Made by a program: the position numbers and the translations under genes. From Seriola aureovittata (taxonomy: Eukaryota; Chordata; Actinopteri; Carangiformes; Carangidae): a DNA stretch of 64,000 nt. The DNA is taken from positions 1,908,060 to 1,972,059 of the forward strand of contig NC_079375.1 in assembly GCF_021018895.1 (NCBI RefSeq). Direction: 5' to 3'. Below, in pieces: positions 1-11,639 of the stretch (within the stretch, counting starts at the first letter, position 1; each line of letters starts with the position of its first letter). Below the pieces are notes generated by a model that had not been told where the DNA came from, did not search any database, and saw nothing but the letters and a program-made list of their open reading frames with translations.

Positions 1-905
1 AGAAAGCAGATTTGGAGATGAACTTGACGTGCCTGGAATGAGAGAGTTGAGTCCAAGATGTCACCCAGGTGTAGATCTCCAACCTTCCGGAGCAGGGCCT
101 TGGGAGCCACAACCATGAGCTCTGTTTTATTGCTGTTATTGATTTAGTGCAGGCAGTTGACAAGTGACTGTGGGGGGAGCTGGGTGGAGGGTTTCATGCT
201 GAGATAAAGCTGTGTGTCTTCAGCATATTAATGGAAGCTGAGACCGTGGTGGCGGATGATCTGACCAAGGGGAAGCATGTAGATGGTGAAGAGGAGGGGT
301 CCAAGCCCAGAGCCTTGGGGTACACCGTGGTTGACAGGGGCAGGGGCTAAGCTAGAGCCTCCAATGGTGACAAACTGTTTTTTGTTGATGAGGCCAAGGT
401 AGTCAGATAGGCGGGTGAGGAGGACGGTGTGGGAGACTGTTTCAAAGGCTGCTGAGATGTCCAGGAGGATGAGGATGCTGATGTGGCCAAAGTCAGCAGC
501 AATGAGAAGGTTGTTAGTAATTTTGACGAGAGCGGTGTCTGTGCGGTGGTGTGCTCCGAAGCCAGTCTGAATTGGTTCATAGAGGTCATGGTTGGACATG
601 TGTTGCTGGAGTTGAGCAGCAACTACTCTTTCCAGGATTTTACTGAGGAAAGGAAGGTTGGAGATTGGTCTGTAGTTGTTGAGGTCATCGGGGTCAAGAC
701 CTGGCTTCTTGAGGATGGGAGTGATTGAGGCATCTTTGAAGCCAGAGGGTACCAAACCAGATTCCAAGGAGGAGTTGATGATGTCTACCATGAGGGGGCA
801 CAGAGCAGGTAGACATGCCTTGACCAAGGAAGTGGGCATGGGGTCCAGAGAGCAGGTGGAGGCTTTGGCCTTAGAGACCAACTTGGGAACCTGAGGAACA
901 TCCAC
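1..905 (-). mobile_element. L2-type LINE fragment, reverse transcriptase region (decayed)
   Basis: Read on the minus strand, 905-228 is an open frame of about 225 residues with reverse-transcriptase features of the L2/CR1 group: NYRPISNLPFLSKILE near the start, LDISAAFETVSH (catalytic motif A region), and HGVPQGSGLGPLLF. The reading continues below 228 through a stop codon into a changed version of the YADDTQ active-site box (YAEDTQLYLS), then a stretch ending in KTELMVV. The stop codon just before that box and the altered aspartate show that the copy is dead. No 5' end or 3' tail is visible. It is a retrotransposon relic, not a host gene. The L2 assignment rests on motif recognition. Confidence 0.88.
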
Positions 906-911
906 AAGGGA

Positions 912-985
912 GAAAATATATCTTCTTATGGATCAAAACTTCAAATAAAACACAGGAGAAGAAGAAAATATGGAGCTTTGAAATA
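912..985 (-). mobile_element. End fragment of MITE family 1 (inverted)
   Basis: These roughly 75 bases are the reverse complement of the left end of the element seen in full at 10798-11317 and 35856-36364, including the terminal TATGGAGCTTTGAA and the stretch with ATATCTTCTTATGGATC. Only the left tip is present. It abuts the LINE relic. Confidence 0.75.
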
Positions 986-1049
986 ATTTTTTCAAATATA
1001 ATGTAACAGCTACATACTTGTCTAGCTATAGTAATAATGGCAACTCTGA

Positions 1050-1260
1050 CTGCGTTGGGTGATATTAGATAATATCAAATATCTCTATATATCTTGCCAT
1101 ATGTGATATTATAATACAATTTTTTTTGCAGACAATGATAATAATAATGATTCAATCAGGTTAGGGTTGTAACCGTACACAAAAATCACATTTCAATACA
1201 TACCTCGGTTTTGAATTCATGGTTCGGTATGTTTTCAGTACAGTTTAAAAAAAAGGACAT
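1050..1260. repeat. Fragments of interspersed DNA repeats
   Basis: 1053-1120 has the alternating ATATTAGATAATATC style of the element at 7454-7747. 1165-1250 (GGTTGTAACCGTACAC ... CGGTATGTTTTCAGTACAG) resembles a widespread fish hAT-like repeat. Boundaries are approximate and no target-site duplication was found. Confidence 0.4.
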
Positions 1261-1429
1261 GCAAAACATCACATTCATTTTAATTTATTATGAATTTAAC
1301 TTGTAAATATAAAGGTGCACATTTCATAAAAAAAGAATAAAAAATACATCCACTCTATTCTCATGTTTCTTTCAGAAAGATCAGTGTATCCACATTGTCT
1401 GGAGAAAGGGCAGATTTTTTTTTATTTTA

Positions 1430-1560
1430 TTTTTTTTTCTGACAGCCACAGTGAGAGAGACGCGAAACACAGGAAGAGGGAGAGAGAAAGAGAGGATGAC
1501 ATGCAGCAGAGGGCCACGGGTCAGATATGAACCCGTGTTGCTGTGGTTAGGACTAAGCAT
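1430..1560 (+). mobile_element. SINE-like repeat, copy 1
   Basis: A purine-rich GAGAGAGA lead is followed by GACATGCAGCAGAGGGCCACGG and then an AACCCGTG..GCTGTGG tail. The same order recurs at 56630-56725 and 62195-62330 (plus) and at 15290-15375 (minus). This is a common fish SINE-type layout. No A/B box promoter was verified. Confidence 0.55.
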
Positions 1561-1926
1561 TCATGTTCACCAGCTATTCATCATCTCTGTCAGAGAGCCA
1601 GTTGGTGCTGGGCTGGTAGACTCAGTGTATACAAGCTGATCAGTTGCAAACAGCTGCACAAATATTGTGTGTCATACACATTTGAATGTAAAAGTTTGGG
1701 AAAATTACATATTTTCTTCATTTTTGTTGTGAAAAGTAGTGGATCCAACTCTGCAGCAAACACACAGTTCAAATGAGCCTTTTTTCAAATGTTAATGCAA
1801 CATATGTCAATTACTGTTCTGCACATAACTGTATATGTCCTACATGTACACTATATGCTTTGTGTATATACTGTATGTGCTAATGTAACACACATAATCC
1901 AACATAAACCCCTCTTGTCTCCACAG

Positions 1927-2023
1927 GGTCCTAACTCTATACTGGTGGCTCTCGTGATGCTATTGAATGTAGGTCTAGCTATCATCTTTGTCCATTTCCT
2001 CACCTGACCAAACCTCGACTCAG
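1927..2023 (+). CDS. Junctophilin, last coding exon (C-terminal membrane anchor)
   Basis: An acceptor (TTGTCTCCACAG) at 1926 opens a 26-residue reading, GPNSILVALVMLLNVGLAII then FVHFLT and a stop at 2005-2007. This is the single C-terminal transmembrane anchor of the junctophilin family, which ties endoplasmic or sarcoplasmic reticulum to the plasma membrane at junctions; the MORN repeats that bind the plasma membrane would be encoded upstream, outside the window. The GPNS..VMLLN..LAI.FVHFLT pattern is closest in my memory to JPH1, but JPH2 cannot be excluded, so no symbol is given. A consensus donor (CAG|GTAAG) sits 16 bases after the stop, so the transcript probably has a spliced 3'UTR. 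The gene is cut by the window edge only in the sense that its other exons are upstream. Confidence 0.8.
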
Positions 2024-2989
2024 GTAAGACTCACCTGCCTGTCATCACTCAGACTGTGTTGGTCACAGGGTCATGTGGAGTCAGAGCCACTCACACTACT
2101 ATTGTCTCATGAACAGATGTTTCTGTACTGACATTTTAAATCTGACACATCTGTGTTGTTCTGGTTAAACCTGCATTAGCATCATTAGCATCATCTTAAA
2201 GGGTAAATGCACATCAGCTAAACTGGTTTTGCGACCCTCCTCTGGATCTATGTTTAGTGTGAGTTAGGCTGATTGATACACAGGTCCTAAGGGCAACATG
2301 GTGGACTGGTGGATGTTTTCTCTCCCAGATAAAACAACATTGCTTCTGCCTCTACGGGAACTGCATGTCCTTTAATTATCTCCAGTCACTCCCACAGGAG
2401 TGTGACATGCAGGCTGGTTTTCATCACAATGTGTGTGTCCTCTGAGGCACATCATGTAGAAAAAGACCTGTAACAGCCTCTGTGTAACTTTCCTCATGTT
2501 TTAACCTTAAAGCAATGCATGCTGGGAAGAATGTGCGACTAACTGATGGTGTAAAGCTACTTCCACACTACTATGTTTTCATTGTAAAACAGCGTTTTCA
2601 AACAAAAACGATCTTCATCCAGACTAACACACCTGAGAACACATACATGACCTTATTATTCATTTACACACCATATGTGTGCAGGTGTGAACAGGAAGCA
2701 GGTCGTCTACTCTGCAGTTGATTAGTCACAGAAAATCCTCTGAATGAGGAACAGCAAAGACAGTTGTAGCATTAGAATAGAGAATATAAGTGAACATCAG
2801 CTGCTAGCAAAGACAACAAAGTCAGTAACACTGTAATTCATTATCATGTTGTATTCACCACTGGGAGTCTAGGCTGATGAGAGCCAATCAGGAGAGACCG
2901 CGGGTGTCTACGTCATCGTCTCAGTCCAGATACAACAGTTTTCAAAATAAAACAAGGCCAGTAGAGTTTCTGAAAGTCTCTGTTTTAGG

Positions 2990-3325
2990 TAGAGATGCGG
3001 CAATCACGTTTCCTTGCCGCAGATACCGATCATCTATGAGTGAGACCGGCCAATCCGCAGCCACATTTTTGTCATGCCTTGCAGTCTCACACACTACAAC
3101 TGTAAAAGTTCCACACGGCCGACATGTTTTGTTTTAGTGGCCTGTCGTGCAGTGAACAAGGTGGGAGGCGGGACTACACTACACAACACACAGTGCTCGA
3201 CAGACACCAGAGTATTAACCACAGGTCATCGGTGACTAGAAGCATTAATGCTGATCTGCCAATCACATATTTTTTATGAAAATTGGCTGATATTGATCGG
3301 CGGCTGATCATTCGGGGCATCCTTA
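2990..3325. mobile_element. hAT-type MITE with perfect 8-bp target duplication, copy 1
   Basis: The element runs from TAGAGATG to CATCCTTA and is flanked on both sides by GTTTTAGG (2982-2989 and 3326-3333), a perfect 8-bp target-site duplication as made by hAT transposases. The inside carries CAGATACCGATCATCTATGA and GGTGGGAGGCGGGACTAC, both shared with the 645-bp copy at 38643-39287. At 336 bp with no open frame it is non-autonomous. Confidence 0.9.
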
Positions 3326-4012
3326 GTTTTAGGGGCAGAGTCATGTGTACGGGAGGTGAAAACATTGCATGAGATGTGCTTTAAAACTAAAACCTAGTCG
3401 TGTGGACGTGGCCTAAAAGGGATTTAATAACAAAAGACACATCAGCCTGTTTGTCTGCCTGTTTGTTTACAAACTTGTTCATTTTCAAACTGTTTTATTT
3501 TAAATTATTATTATTTTTACTGTCAAAAGGAAAAAAGTGTCCAGGATGAGGACTAACTGAAGTGTGAATGTAACACCACCTCAGGAAACATTAGCTGCAG
3601 CTGCTAGCATCCAGGAGCAGCTTCCACACAGTGAAGACACACCACACACTTAGTTCATATATTTTAATGCTATAAAATGCTTAGTTACTGCTGTAGGTAA
3701 GAAGTTAGCCAGAAATGCTGGTTTTGTCAGAGCAGATGAACGCACTCGTTCGTTTGTTTAATCCATTCTTACACTTCTGTTCTTGTTCTTTTGTTCTTTT
3801 TGCTTTTGGAAATGATAGAAAAGCAGCACAAACATTTGAACTGCTGTAGCTCCATGCACTTCACTGTAGCCGGCTGCTCTGTAGTCGAGGTAAATAAAGC
3901 ATTTGGCCACAGTGTGAACATTTCTATTTATTTCTATTTATTTCTGACCCTGCAGTGGACTCATCCAAACTAGTCGCCCGAGCTGCTAACCCTCCATCAG
4001 CCAGAGGGGCCT

Positions 4013-4037
4013 TTAAAAAAAAAAAAAAAAAAAAAAA
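4013..4037. repeat. Poly(A) tract
   Basis: A run of about 22 A residues precedes a purine-rich GA region at 4128-4154. The long minus-strand frame across it comes from low complexity. Confidence 0.85.
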
Positions 4038-4127
4038 TGACACCAGTCAGAACGGCAGACATGGGCAAAACGGAGGACTGAAAATAGACTAGTGAAGAAG
4101 GAGGACGAGAAGAAAAGTGTGGAGGAT

Positions 4128-4160
<33 letters not shown>

Positions 4161-4460
4161 GCAGAGAGAGAGAAAGATGAAACCTCCACCACCTACAACC
4201 CGACCCACCCCACCACCACCCTACCCGACCCCACCCTCTCTCTGGACGGACTGTCTTTGGTGCTCGAGTCCCAACCTGATTGGACTGGCGATGATTTGTG
4301 ACTCCACTCAGAGTGCAGTGAAAGCTGAAGCAAGCAGTTGGCCACTGAGCCTCAGTTATGGATTCTCTATCAGGGTTAGAAATAACAGGAGGCCTGGAGA
4401 GGAGTGGAGTGGATGTGAGCGAGCGTGAGGCCTGGCATCTATACTGCCAATAAAAGCCTG

Positions 4461-4525
4461 TTTGTGTGTGTGTGTGCGTGTCTGTGTGTGTGTGTGTGTG
4501 CGCGTGTGTGTGTGTGTGTGCGTGC
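4461..4525. repeat. (TG)n microsatellite
   Basis: TG/CG-interrupted dinucleotide array. Reading frames across it (runs of Cys-Val or Thr-His) are artefacts. Confidence 0.95.
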
Positions 4526-4655
4526 ACGCTCTGTGTATGGCTCCATTTCCATCCAACTGTTCGGCAAATATGGAAGTTTTGAAATGCTGCAATAAAAAGT
4601 TTGTGCCTCGTCCAGCTGAGTTGAAGAGAATTTGTTTCCTAAATGATCCAACAGA

Positions 4656-4712
4656 AGAAGAAGAAGAAGAGAGAGCGAGCGAGAGAGATAGGGAGAGAGA
4701 GAGAGAGAGAGC
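4656..4712. repeat. (GAA)n and (GA)n simple repeat
   Basis: GAAGAAGAAGAAGA passes into GAGCGAGCGAGAGAGA and GAGAGAGAGA. No other content. Confidence 0.9.
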
Positions 4713-5051
4713 ACCTCAACAGGGTCGCCTTCCTCAGTTTGAATGATGTTGGTCCCTATTCAGCTTAACCACCGTAAGACACAGGACTCCCACTGCGGAG
4801 AGACACAGTCAGGTGAACATGTCTGAGCTGTAGTGCACTTTAATTGAACCAGGCCTTTATTGTTGAAGTCAGTCGACGCCTCTCTTCTCTGCTGCAGCGC
4901 CTGTTGTCAGAAAACACTTCCTGCTTCCAGTGAGCACCAATGTTTCTGTTCAATTCTGCTCCTTTTCTCTCCTACATAAAAATCCACACTAAGATATTTG
5001 GATGGAAACCAAGCTTGTGTGTATTTTACACGTGTGTCTGCTTCTGCTGTA

Positions 5052-5063
5052 TCTGTGTGTGTA

Positions 5064-5105
<42 letters not shown>
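5052..5105. repeat. (TG)n microsatellite
   Basis: About 20 uninterrupted TG units within a longer TG-rich tract. Confidence 0.95.
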
Positions 5106-5108
<3 letters not shown>

Positions 5109-6077
5109 TGGAGTGGATATGTTCGCAGATGCACTTTGAGCTGATGGAAGCCAACAGCTGCCTTACCGTTTTACAGGATGACGTGTTGGTGGGTGAGAAG
5201 GGCCCGGGCAGGAATGTGAAGCTCTTGGCTGACTCTCCCTCTCGTCCCGGGCCCCGCTCCGGGAGAGCGGCTCTATTTCTATCAGTCCGTCTATCGATCT
5301 GTTCATATCTGTTTTTATCTGTTTCCGTGGGTCTCAGCACCCGCTGCTTTCTGCACCGCGTCAGGTGCCCGTTAGACAATCAGAGGGGGAAACTTAACCG
5401 TAGCCTCATAGTTTGTTTTTATTGACAATTCTCCCATGGTGCATTTCCTACTTTCCTGCAGCCACTTTTGTAAGAGTCGATGTCAGAGTTGTCATTTCGG
5501 AGCGAAATTCCTCCTTGAATGAATGACAGACATGATCGTATTGTTTCTGTCTGCTTTGCTTCAACCATGAGTTTATGTTTCTAGATTTTCATTCATGTTC
5601 CCACAGTCCTCACTCCTGTGGAGCTTAATTTAACCCTGGCTCGCGTATCCTGTTTATGATGGAGCTTGGAGTGTGACAACTGTACACAGCACCCTAAGCC
5701 CAGTTTAATACATTTAGATCACTCCCTCCGTGTGTCCCTACACTCCCAGGTTCATGAGCTTTTGAATTTTAAATCAAGATTCCTCTTAACCTGAATTACT
5801 GAATTCATCAAGTCATTTTTAGTCTGCAGTGAGCTTGGGAACTCTAGTGAAATCAGTATCTTCATAGGAAAACTGTGTGGATGTGAATAAAGTCAGCGAG
5901 CAGTGTGAAGCTGTTTCAGTTACACTGCAGTAGTTGTCACTTCAGGAAACTAAAAACTCTGACTGGTCAGCGACAGTAACAGTTGAATTATAAAGTGATT
6001 AATGATTAACTGGACTGGGTTAGAAGATGCCAGGTTTGACCTGATTCACCTCACACTGTGGTCTGCTTCAGTCTGAA

Positions 6078-6620
6078 CCAGGAGCTGGTTTCACAAAGAG
6101 ACAGTCAGGCTTCAGATAGACTAAGTCTAAATTCATGTGTTGCACACAGCAGTTTGGTTCTTGCCTTATCTTAAACTTGACTGTGGTACAAGGAATTCTG
6201 GGTAATTTAAGACTTTTTTTCAAAAAAAAAAAAAATGGCTGCACAGCATCCAACTGCTCAGCTCCATCACCCCAGCAGAAAACATTTGTCTACTGGAAGA
6301 ATTCAACAGTTGTAAAGACGTTTTATTCAAACAGTGAAACAATAAAAAAAATTTAAAAAATCTGATTTGGAAAAAAAAATTGCAGTCTCTAAAACCTCTG
6401 TCCCTTCTCATTGCTGGTATTATGAGCCATGTTTTCCTGTTTTTTGTTGTTGGGTGCTACTGGTCGGCGCAGGTGTCATTGATTGTTACCATGGTAACAT
6501 AGGTAACACTGGCCCAAGTTAGGCTTAAAATGAGTCAGTCTTTATTTTTGTCTTGACTAACATTAGACTGCACCAATACTACAGACCAGCCTGAAATATC
6601 TTTGTGAAACTAGCTCCAGG
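6078..6620. mobile_element. MITE family 2, full copy with 22-bp inverted ends
   Basis: The left end CCAGGAGCTGGTTTCACAAAG and the reverse complement of the right end, CCTGGAGCTAGTTTCACAAAG, differ at two places, giving terminal inverted repeats of 22 bases around a 543-bp element. A second, decayed copy lies at 12912-13450. Shared inner marks are TGTCTACTGGAAGAATTCAAC and GCTACTGGTCGGCGCAGGTG. There is no transposase frame and no clear target-site duplication. Confidence 0.8.
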
Positions 6621-7182
6621 ACGAGTTGGTACTCGGTGTAGGATGTTCCCCCATCAAAACATAAAGTCAGATGATCAGAGAGACGCACGGTGAAAACCTC
6701 TACTGATTAAAACTCAGTCAGTTTTTAAAATCTTGTTCTTGATTAAAAAAAAACCTGGTGTCCAGATCTCAGTCTCCTCTTCCGAAACCAACACTGACAG
6801 CATCACCTGAGGCGTCACGGTGACCAGGTCCTGCTCCAGTAGAGGGATATTCAGAGGCACTGACTACATGACTGTGTCGTCCACTGTACAATGACAGACG
6901 TGTGAAATGTATCAGTATGCAAAAACATGTGAATCATGTACAACACAGTTCTTCTGTCTTTGAACTATATTTTATATAGCTTGTTATATTTCGGAATATG
7001 CAACACACTGTACACGGTGCAACTGTGTAACAGAGCTGACAGCTGAAGGGCTTATTTACCTTAATCATGTCAGTTTCAGACCGACTGTGTTGAATGAAGT
7101 TTTTGTACCATTTCAGTTTGTGTTACTGTATTTTTGTATTTTTACCATCAGTTGTATGGCAGAGCCTTTGTCACCATGCAGT

Positions 7183-7188
7183 ATTAAA
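7183..7188 (+). terminator. Poly(A) signal ATTAAA, candidate for junctophilin
   Basis: ATTAAA ends an AT-rich UTR-like stretch and is followed by CTGCCAACACCTGTGG. The link to the junctophilin transcript is inference from position and strand. Confidence 0.35.
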
Positions 7189-7321
7189 ACTTTGAATTAC
7201 TGCCAACACCTGTGGTTTTAGTAACACACACAATCAAGGAATCCTTCAATTCAATTGTTTGCTATTTGGTTTATGGTGTTTTCACCTTCACAGCATAAAT
7301 GCTACAAAACATAAAGATGTG

Positions 7322-7384
7322 ATTCAGAATATATATATAGATAGATATATATATATATATATAGTATTTATTTATTTATTTATG
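7322..7384. repeat. (TA)n / (TTTA)n simple repeat
   Basis: AT-only tract: ATAGATAGATATATATATAT followed by TATTTATTTATTTATG. Confidence 0.9.
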
Positions 7385-7453
7385 TTTTAATGTGAAAACA
7401 TGTTTTGCAGCTTTAACCAATAAAACAATTTGTTCGCTGATTACGATGAATAA

Positions 7454-7747
7454 CAGGCTTGGGCCGATATTCGATAATATCATATATCGCAATATTTCTC
7501 ACCAAATGGGATATTTAAAAAACTGCCAAATAAAACAAATGAAACTTTGAACTGCTGTTTAGTGGCAGCTGAAAGATAAAATACAATAATGGAATTATAT
7601 ATTATAAAAAAAACCAAAAATAACTGAAACATAAAATACAACATTATATTATATTATTATACTAAGCGATATTTAATAATATCGGATATCACGATCTTTG
7701 GGCTGGACTGTATGGAGATATTAAGTTTTGGAAATCGCCCAAGCCTA
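7454..7747. mobile_element. hAT-type MITE, 294 bp
   Basis: The left end CAGGCTTGGGCCGATA pairs with the right end ATCGCCCAAGCCTA as imperfect inverted repeats. Flanks are ATGAATAA (7446-7453) and ATGAATAC (7748-7755), an 8-bp target duplication with one change. The inside is AT-rich with repeated GATATTTAATAATATC-type words. Similar fragments occur near 1053 and 48720-48780. Confidence 0.8.
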
Positions 7748-7755
7748 ATGAATAC

Positions 7756-10700
7756 TAATTCGTATACATACAGTATACAGTCAGGTATACTTTACATGGT
7801 TTGAGATTTATTTTGTAATTCTTTCATTTTGTTAGTGAACACATTCAGGATTGGATTCTGTAGATTTATTAGGTGGTTTATGGTTCACATTTAGATGTAG
7901 ATTAAAAAGTTGGATGATGTTGATCACTTTGTTTCTGTTGTATGCGGTATGTCCTGTTTGGATTTGACCAGGCAGAAGGAAAAACTGGGATTCTGATTGG
8001 CTGGAGGGCGTGCACATCTGTAACGTCTAAACACACAACTGGAGCACGACTGTCTGTCGGGGATAGAGCAGCAGCTGTTTGTTCCAGACCATAAAAAAAG
8101 TTTTTGATGGTTTGATTTTGATGACGATATAACCTGAATAATCCACTCACCTGTGGGATTATGAGAAATACCAGACTCTGTAGAAGCAGAGCTGCTGGTG
8201 TGCAAATGCTGGTTTCATCATGAAGTAATCAGCTACTGCGAACACGCACCATGTTGAATATACTCATGTATTTGGATGAATGGTTTGAACTCTTAAGTTT
8301 ACAGTGGGGAAAGAAAAAACGTTGTCTTAAACATGTTTCCACCCTGATGGCTGGATTTAACTTATTGTTGTTATGATATGATTGTGGTGCCTAGTTTAGC
8401 ATGCAGATATTGGCTGGTTTGGTTCCGTTAGTTTGTAAAATGTATAAAGTGTGCATATTCAATCAGTTTGGGAAGGATTGCAGAAGTTAAAGCAAAAGTC
8501 AGTGAGTGAAACTTTTAGTTTTCTTTCATTAGTTTGCAGCTGCATTTTTAGATGAATCTCTTAATGAAAAGCTCCATTCCCGTCTGTTTATAAGATCCCG
8601 CTGAACCTCCACCACAAACATTCTCATTCCTTCACTGTGTCCACTGTCTGCAGGGAAACAGCTTCTTCTTTCTTCTTGAACAGTAACATAGATGACTGAT
8701 GCAGCAGCAGCTAATTACCAGCTGTAATACGTCAGGATATTACAGAAGCCCAGAAAGGAAAAATGTTTGCTTTTTGTTTGTTTGCTTTTTTTGCCAGCAT
8801 CATTTTTTCTAAGTTGATTTTCATCTATGAAAACAGATGAATTTTTTTCATTTGCCCTGAGTTTTTTTTTTTTGTTTGTTTCAGTTTTTAGTTTTTATTT
8901 TAGTGTGTGTTGTAATACTAATTTCAGCCTCAAGAGGCTGCAGTGCACCACTGCCCCAGTCCAAATTAAATCCAAATCATTCATGTTTTTTTTCAGGTGA
9001 TTTTTAATTTCTCCATTTACTCTAAACACAAGGTTTGTATATGATGTGTGTTAGCAAGTTATGTAACATTACTGTTTACTAGAAACATTACTGTTTTAGC
9101 TAGAAATGTATTTAAATCTTTCAGGTGGGATAAAGAGTCCACACAAGCAACGAGCTGTGATGGAAGAATTGATTACACACAATTTGATGATGAGAGAAAA
9201 AAGATCATGGCCTTTCAGGGCTTCCATATTTAGGAATAACAGTTGAGAAATCTGCTGCTGCCTGTTCATCTAATAGTGTAAATAGCTCAGAGTATATAGT
9301 GAAACTGAAAATATAATCTGGAGAGTGTTTCCACCAAAGATAATTAGGAGATACAGGACTTGGATTTCAGAAACCAGGAGTAGATATTCGGCGTCTTTAG
9401 ATATGACTGCATTTGAAACTTTGAACTTTTCTTTGAGCCCCAGGAAAACAAACAGTCTCTGGTGGTCATTCACAGAACTGCAGTTACATCCATAACTATT
9501 TAAACTGTAAAGGGGCATGTCCAAGCTGAAACAGGATGTTAGTTGTTCTTTAAAAGGTAATTACACCCTCAGATTCTGTTGCATACCTCTCTCCCGGCAG
9601 GAGGCGTTGCTGCAGAGGGTCAGGGGGACACGGCGGGGGGGGGGGGACAGTGTAGATCAGGAAGAGCTAACCAGCTACAAGAAGCTACTAGAGACCTCCT
9701 TAAAAGGCTGGAAAAAAGTTGTTCATCACAGTGGGAGAGGAACCAAACTAAACCTTCAAATCAAAGTACATGATGTAGTTCCTCTTTAAGCAGGGTGAAG
9801 CCTCCAGCTATACGTTACGAGGTTTTAAATATCACCTGATAAAGTGGTGTACTGGAGCTTTTTGCTAATCTGGATTTCCTTACATGTTAGAAATCTAACT
9901 TTGGAAACCTTGAAGAGATTTTCTTTTCCTAAAAGTGGTTTCCAGTTTGGAGTGGTCAATCCCAGGAAGTGACCTTCCAGAGGGTTCAGTGAAATTAAAA
10001 AGCCATTAAGTGGGAAACAGCCAATAGTTTGTATATAAGAAAATGTATTACAAAGGAAGAAGCTTTTATTGTTTTTTCTTGTGGTTTTATTTCTGTTCTA
10101 AATCAGACGAGGGTAGATAGAAGCAGCAGAGTTGATGAGATGCAGACACGATGAAGAGAGTGTGTGAGCAGACCTCAGGTTGATCATGTGTGGAGTGTGT
10201 TGCCGATGTAGTGAAAGATGGAGCAAAGTGGACAGTGATGGTGTCAGTGTGTGCAGCTGTGCGGCCGTTGGGGAACAGCTGTATGAACAGGAGGTCTGTG
10301 ACGGTGAACGTAAACATGCTTCATGTGCTGTGCCGTTGTACCTGGTGGAGGAGCGGTTCTGGTTATTGGTGTCGTTGTAGGTGAAGTGAGTCAACATTAT
10401 GGTTTTAAGTCTGATCTCAGAACTGCAGTAAACCCACACTTCAGCAAATTAGTCAAAGTTTATATCCCGGTCACACCAAAACAGTTTCAATAAAACCTTG
10501 ATCAGGATAGTTTTATTACACTATCCTTAGACTATCCTTAAAAAAAAGAAAAAACACAATTTTTTTCTGTAATAAGTTGAAACTGACACTCACACTCACT
10601 TCTAATCATTTTGCCAGTTCAGATCTTTGTGGAATAATCAACAGACTGACACAAGAGCTTTAATTTCAATACTTAACAGGAACAGAGTTTTGTTTCATTG

Positions 10701-10797
10701 AGGTGTCAGTGTCTCAACAGCTCTGGCCACAGATATTTGTTTATATATATATATATGTATATGTGTATGAAAAAGCAGAAAATGCCACATACATGTT
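7756..10797. other. Gene-poor stretch
   Basis: AT-rich sequence with T-rich tracts (8780-8880) and a run of about a dozen G near 9635. No exon with family similarity was found. Frames of 60-110 codons on both strands lack recognisable motifs and biased codon use. Confidence 0.5.
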
Positions 10798-11317
10798 ATT
10801 GAAGTTCCATATTTTCCTCTTCTCCTGTGTTTTATTTGAAGTGTTGATCCATAAGAAGATATATTTGTGGTTTTAAGAACCAAAAACCATCTCAATGTAG
10901 TTTTACATCTCCTCTCTCAGGCTTCTCTCTGGAGCTCTAGAAACAACAGGTCAGTGAGCCAATCAGAAGAGAGGAGGCTCTGAGCCTCTCTCCTGATTGT
11001 CCTTCTGGGTGATCCAATAAAAATATAGCAGATTTCAGGTAAACACTCAGAGAAACCAAATCCTGCAAGGTTGGATGGTGGGTCCAGGTGGGCGGGGCTT
11101 GGGACATGGCTGAGAGCAGTGACTGCTTTGTTGTGACATCACAAAGTTCCAGAAGTCCTGACGGCTGGTTTTAAGGCTCAGTGTCTGAATACAGGCTGTG
11201 TGCATTTCTCTGTGGGCTGAGGCTTTGATACTTTCACAGTATTAATATAGAACCTGGACATGATCTATAATCAAACAACACATGGACATCTGCCTTTAGA
11301 CTGTATGGAGCTTTAAT
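10798..11317 (+). mobile_element. MITE family 1, full copy A (520 bp)
   Basis: The ends ATTGAAGTTCCATA and TATGGAGCTTTAAT are inverted repeats with two changes. The body is nearly the same as copy B at 35856-36364 in the same orientation, including CCAATCAGAAGAGAGGAGGC, CATCACAAAGTTCCAGAAG and the end CAGTATTAATATAGAAC. There is no open frame, so it is non-autonomous. TTAA-like bases at the ends could reflect a TTAA target, which is inference. Confidence 0.85.
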
Positions 11318-11639
11318 AAACTATTATGTGTGGCTAGCTCTAGCATGTTCTTGGCTCTAGCGTGTCTCAAGCTGGCTGGAGTGTAAGTGGTCATCTCACC
11401 AGCTTTAGTAGTAACGTATATAACGTATATACAAGCACATATCTTCACTGGACCACTTTCTGGTGTGACTGGGATTTCAGGCTGTGTCCCAACAGACAAT
11501 AAATGCAGAAGGGTTATAAGTATGAAGATTCAAAACATCGGTTGAGGAGCCTCAGATTTAAAACTAAGCTTACAGTCCAACGTATTGGATCTGACATGAA
11601 TTGCAAAGTAACTGTAACAGAGACGTGCACTGATAGACT

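Larger units (their letters stand above)
2024..7200 (+). other. Junctophilin 3' region: 3'UTR intron and probable 3'UTR exon
   Basis: No convincing coding exon is seen between the junctophilin stop and 7.2 kb. The stretch 6890-7200 reads like the end of a 3'UTR: AT-rich, TTTTTGTACC and TTTTTGTATT tracts, and ATTAAA at 7183. The acceptor of the last UTR exon could not be fixed; the GC-rich block at 5150-5280 is one possibility. Transposons at 2990-3325 and 6078-6620 and microsatellites at 4.1-4.7 and 5.05 kb lie inside it. Confidence 0.4.

Noticed and set aside
228..905. 225-codon minus-strand frame as a host gene
   Set aside because: It is a decayed LINE reverse transcriptase; the stop and altered active-site box show it is not functional.
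3997..4746. Long frames on both strands (up to 176 codons)
   Set aside because: They run through poly(A), (GA)n and (TG)n tracts; the translations are runs of His-Thr, Cys-Val or Glu-Arg with no domain.
4940..5425. 161-codon plus-strand frame
   Set aside because: Its core is a (TG)n array and the rest has no recognisable motif; it lies in the presumed junctophilin 3' region.
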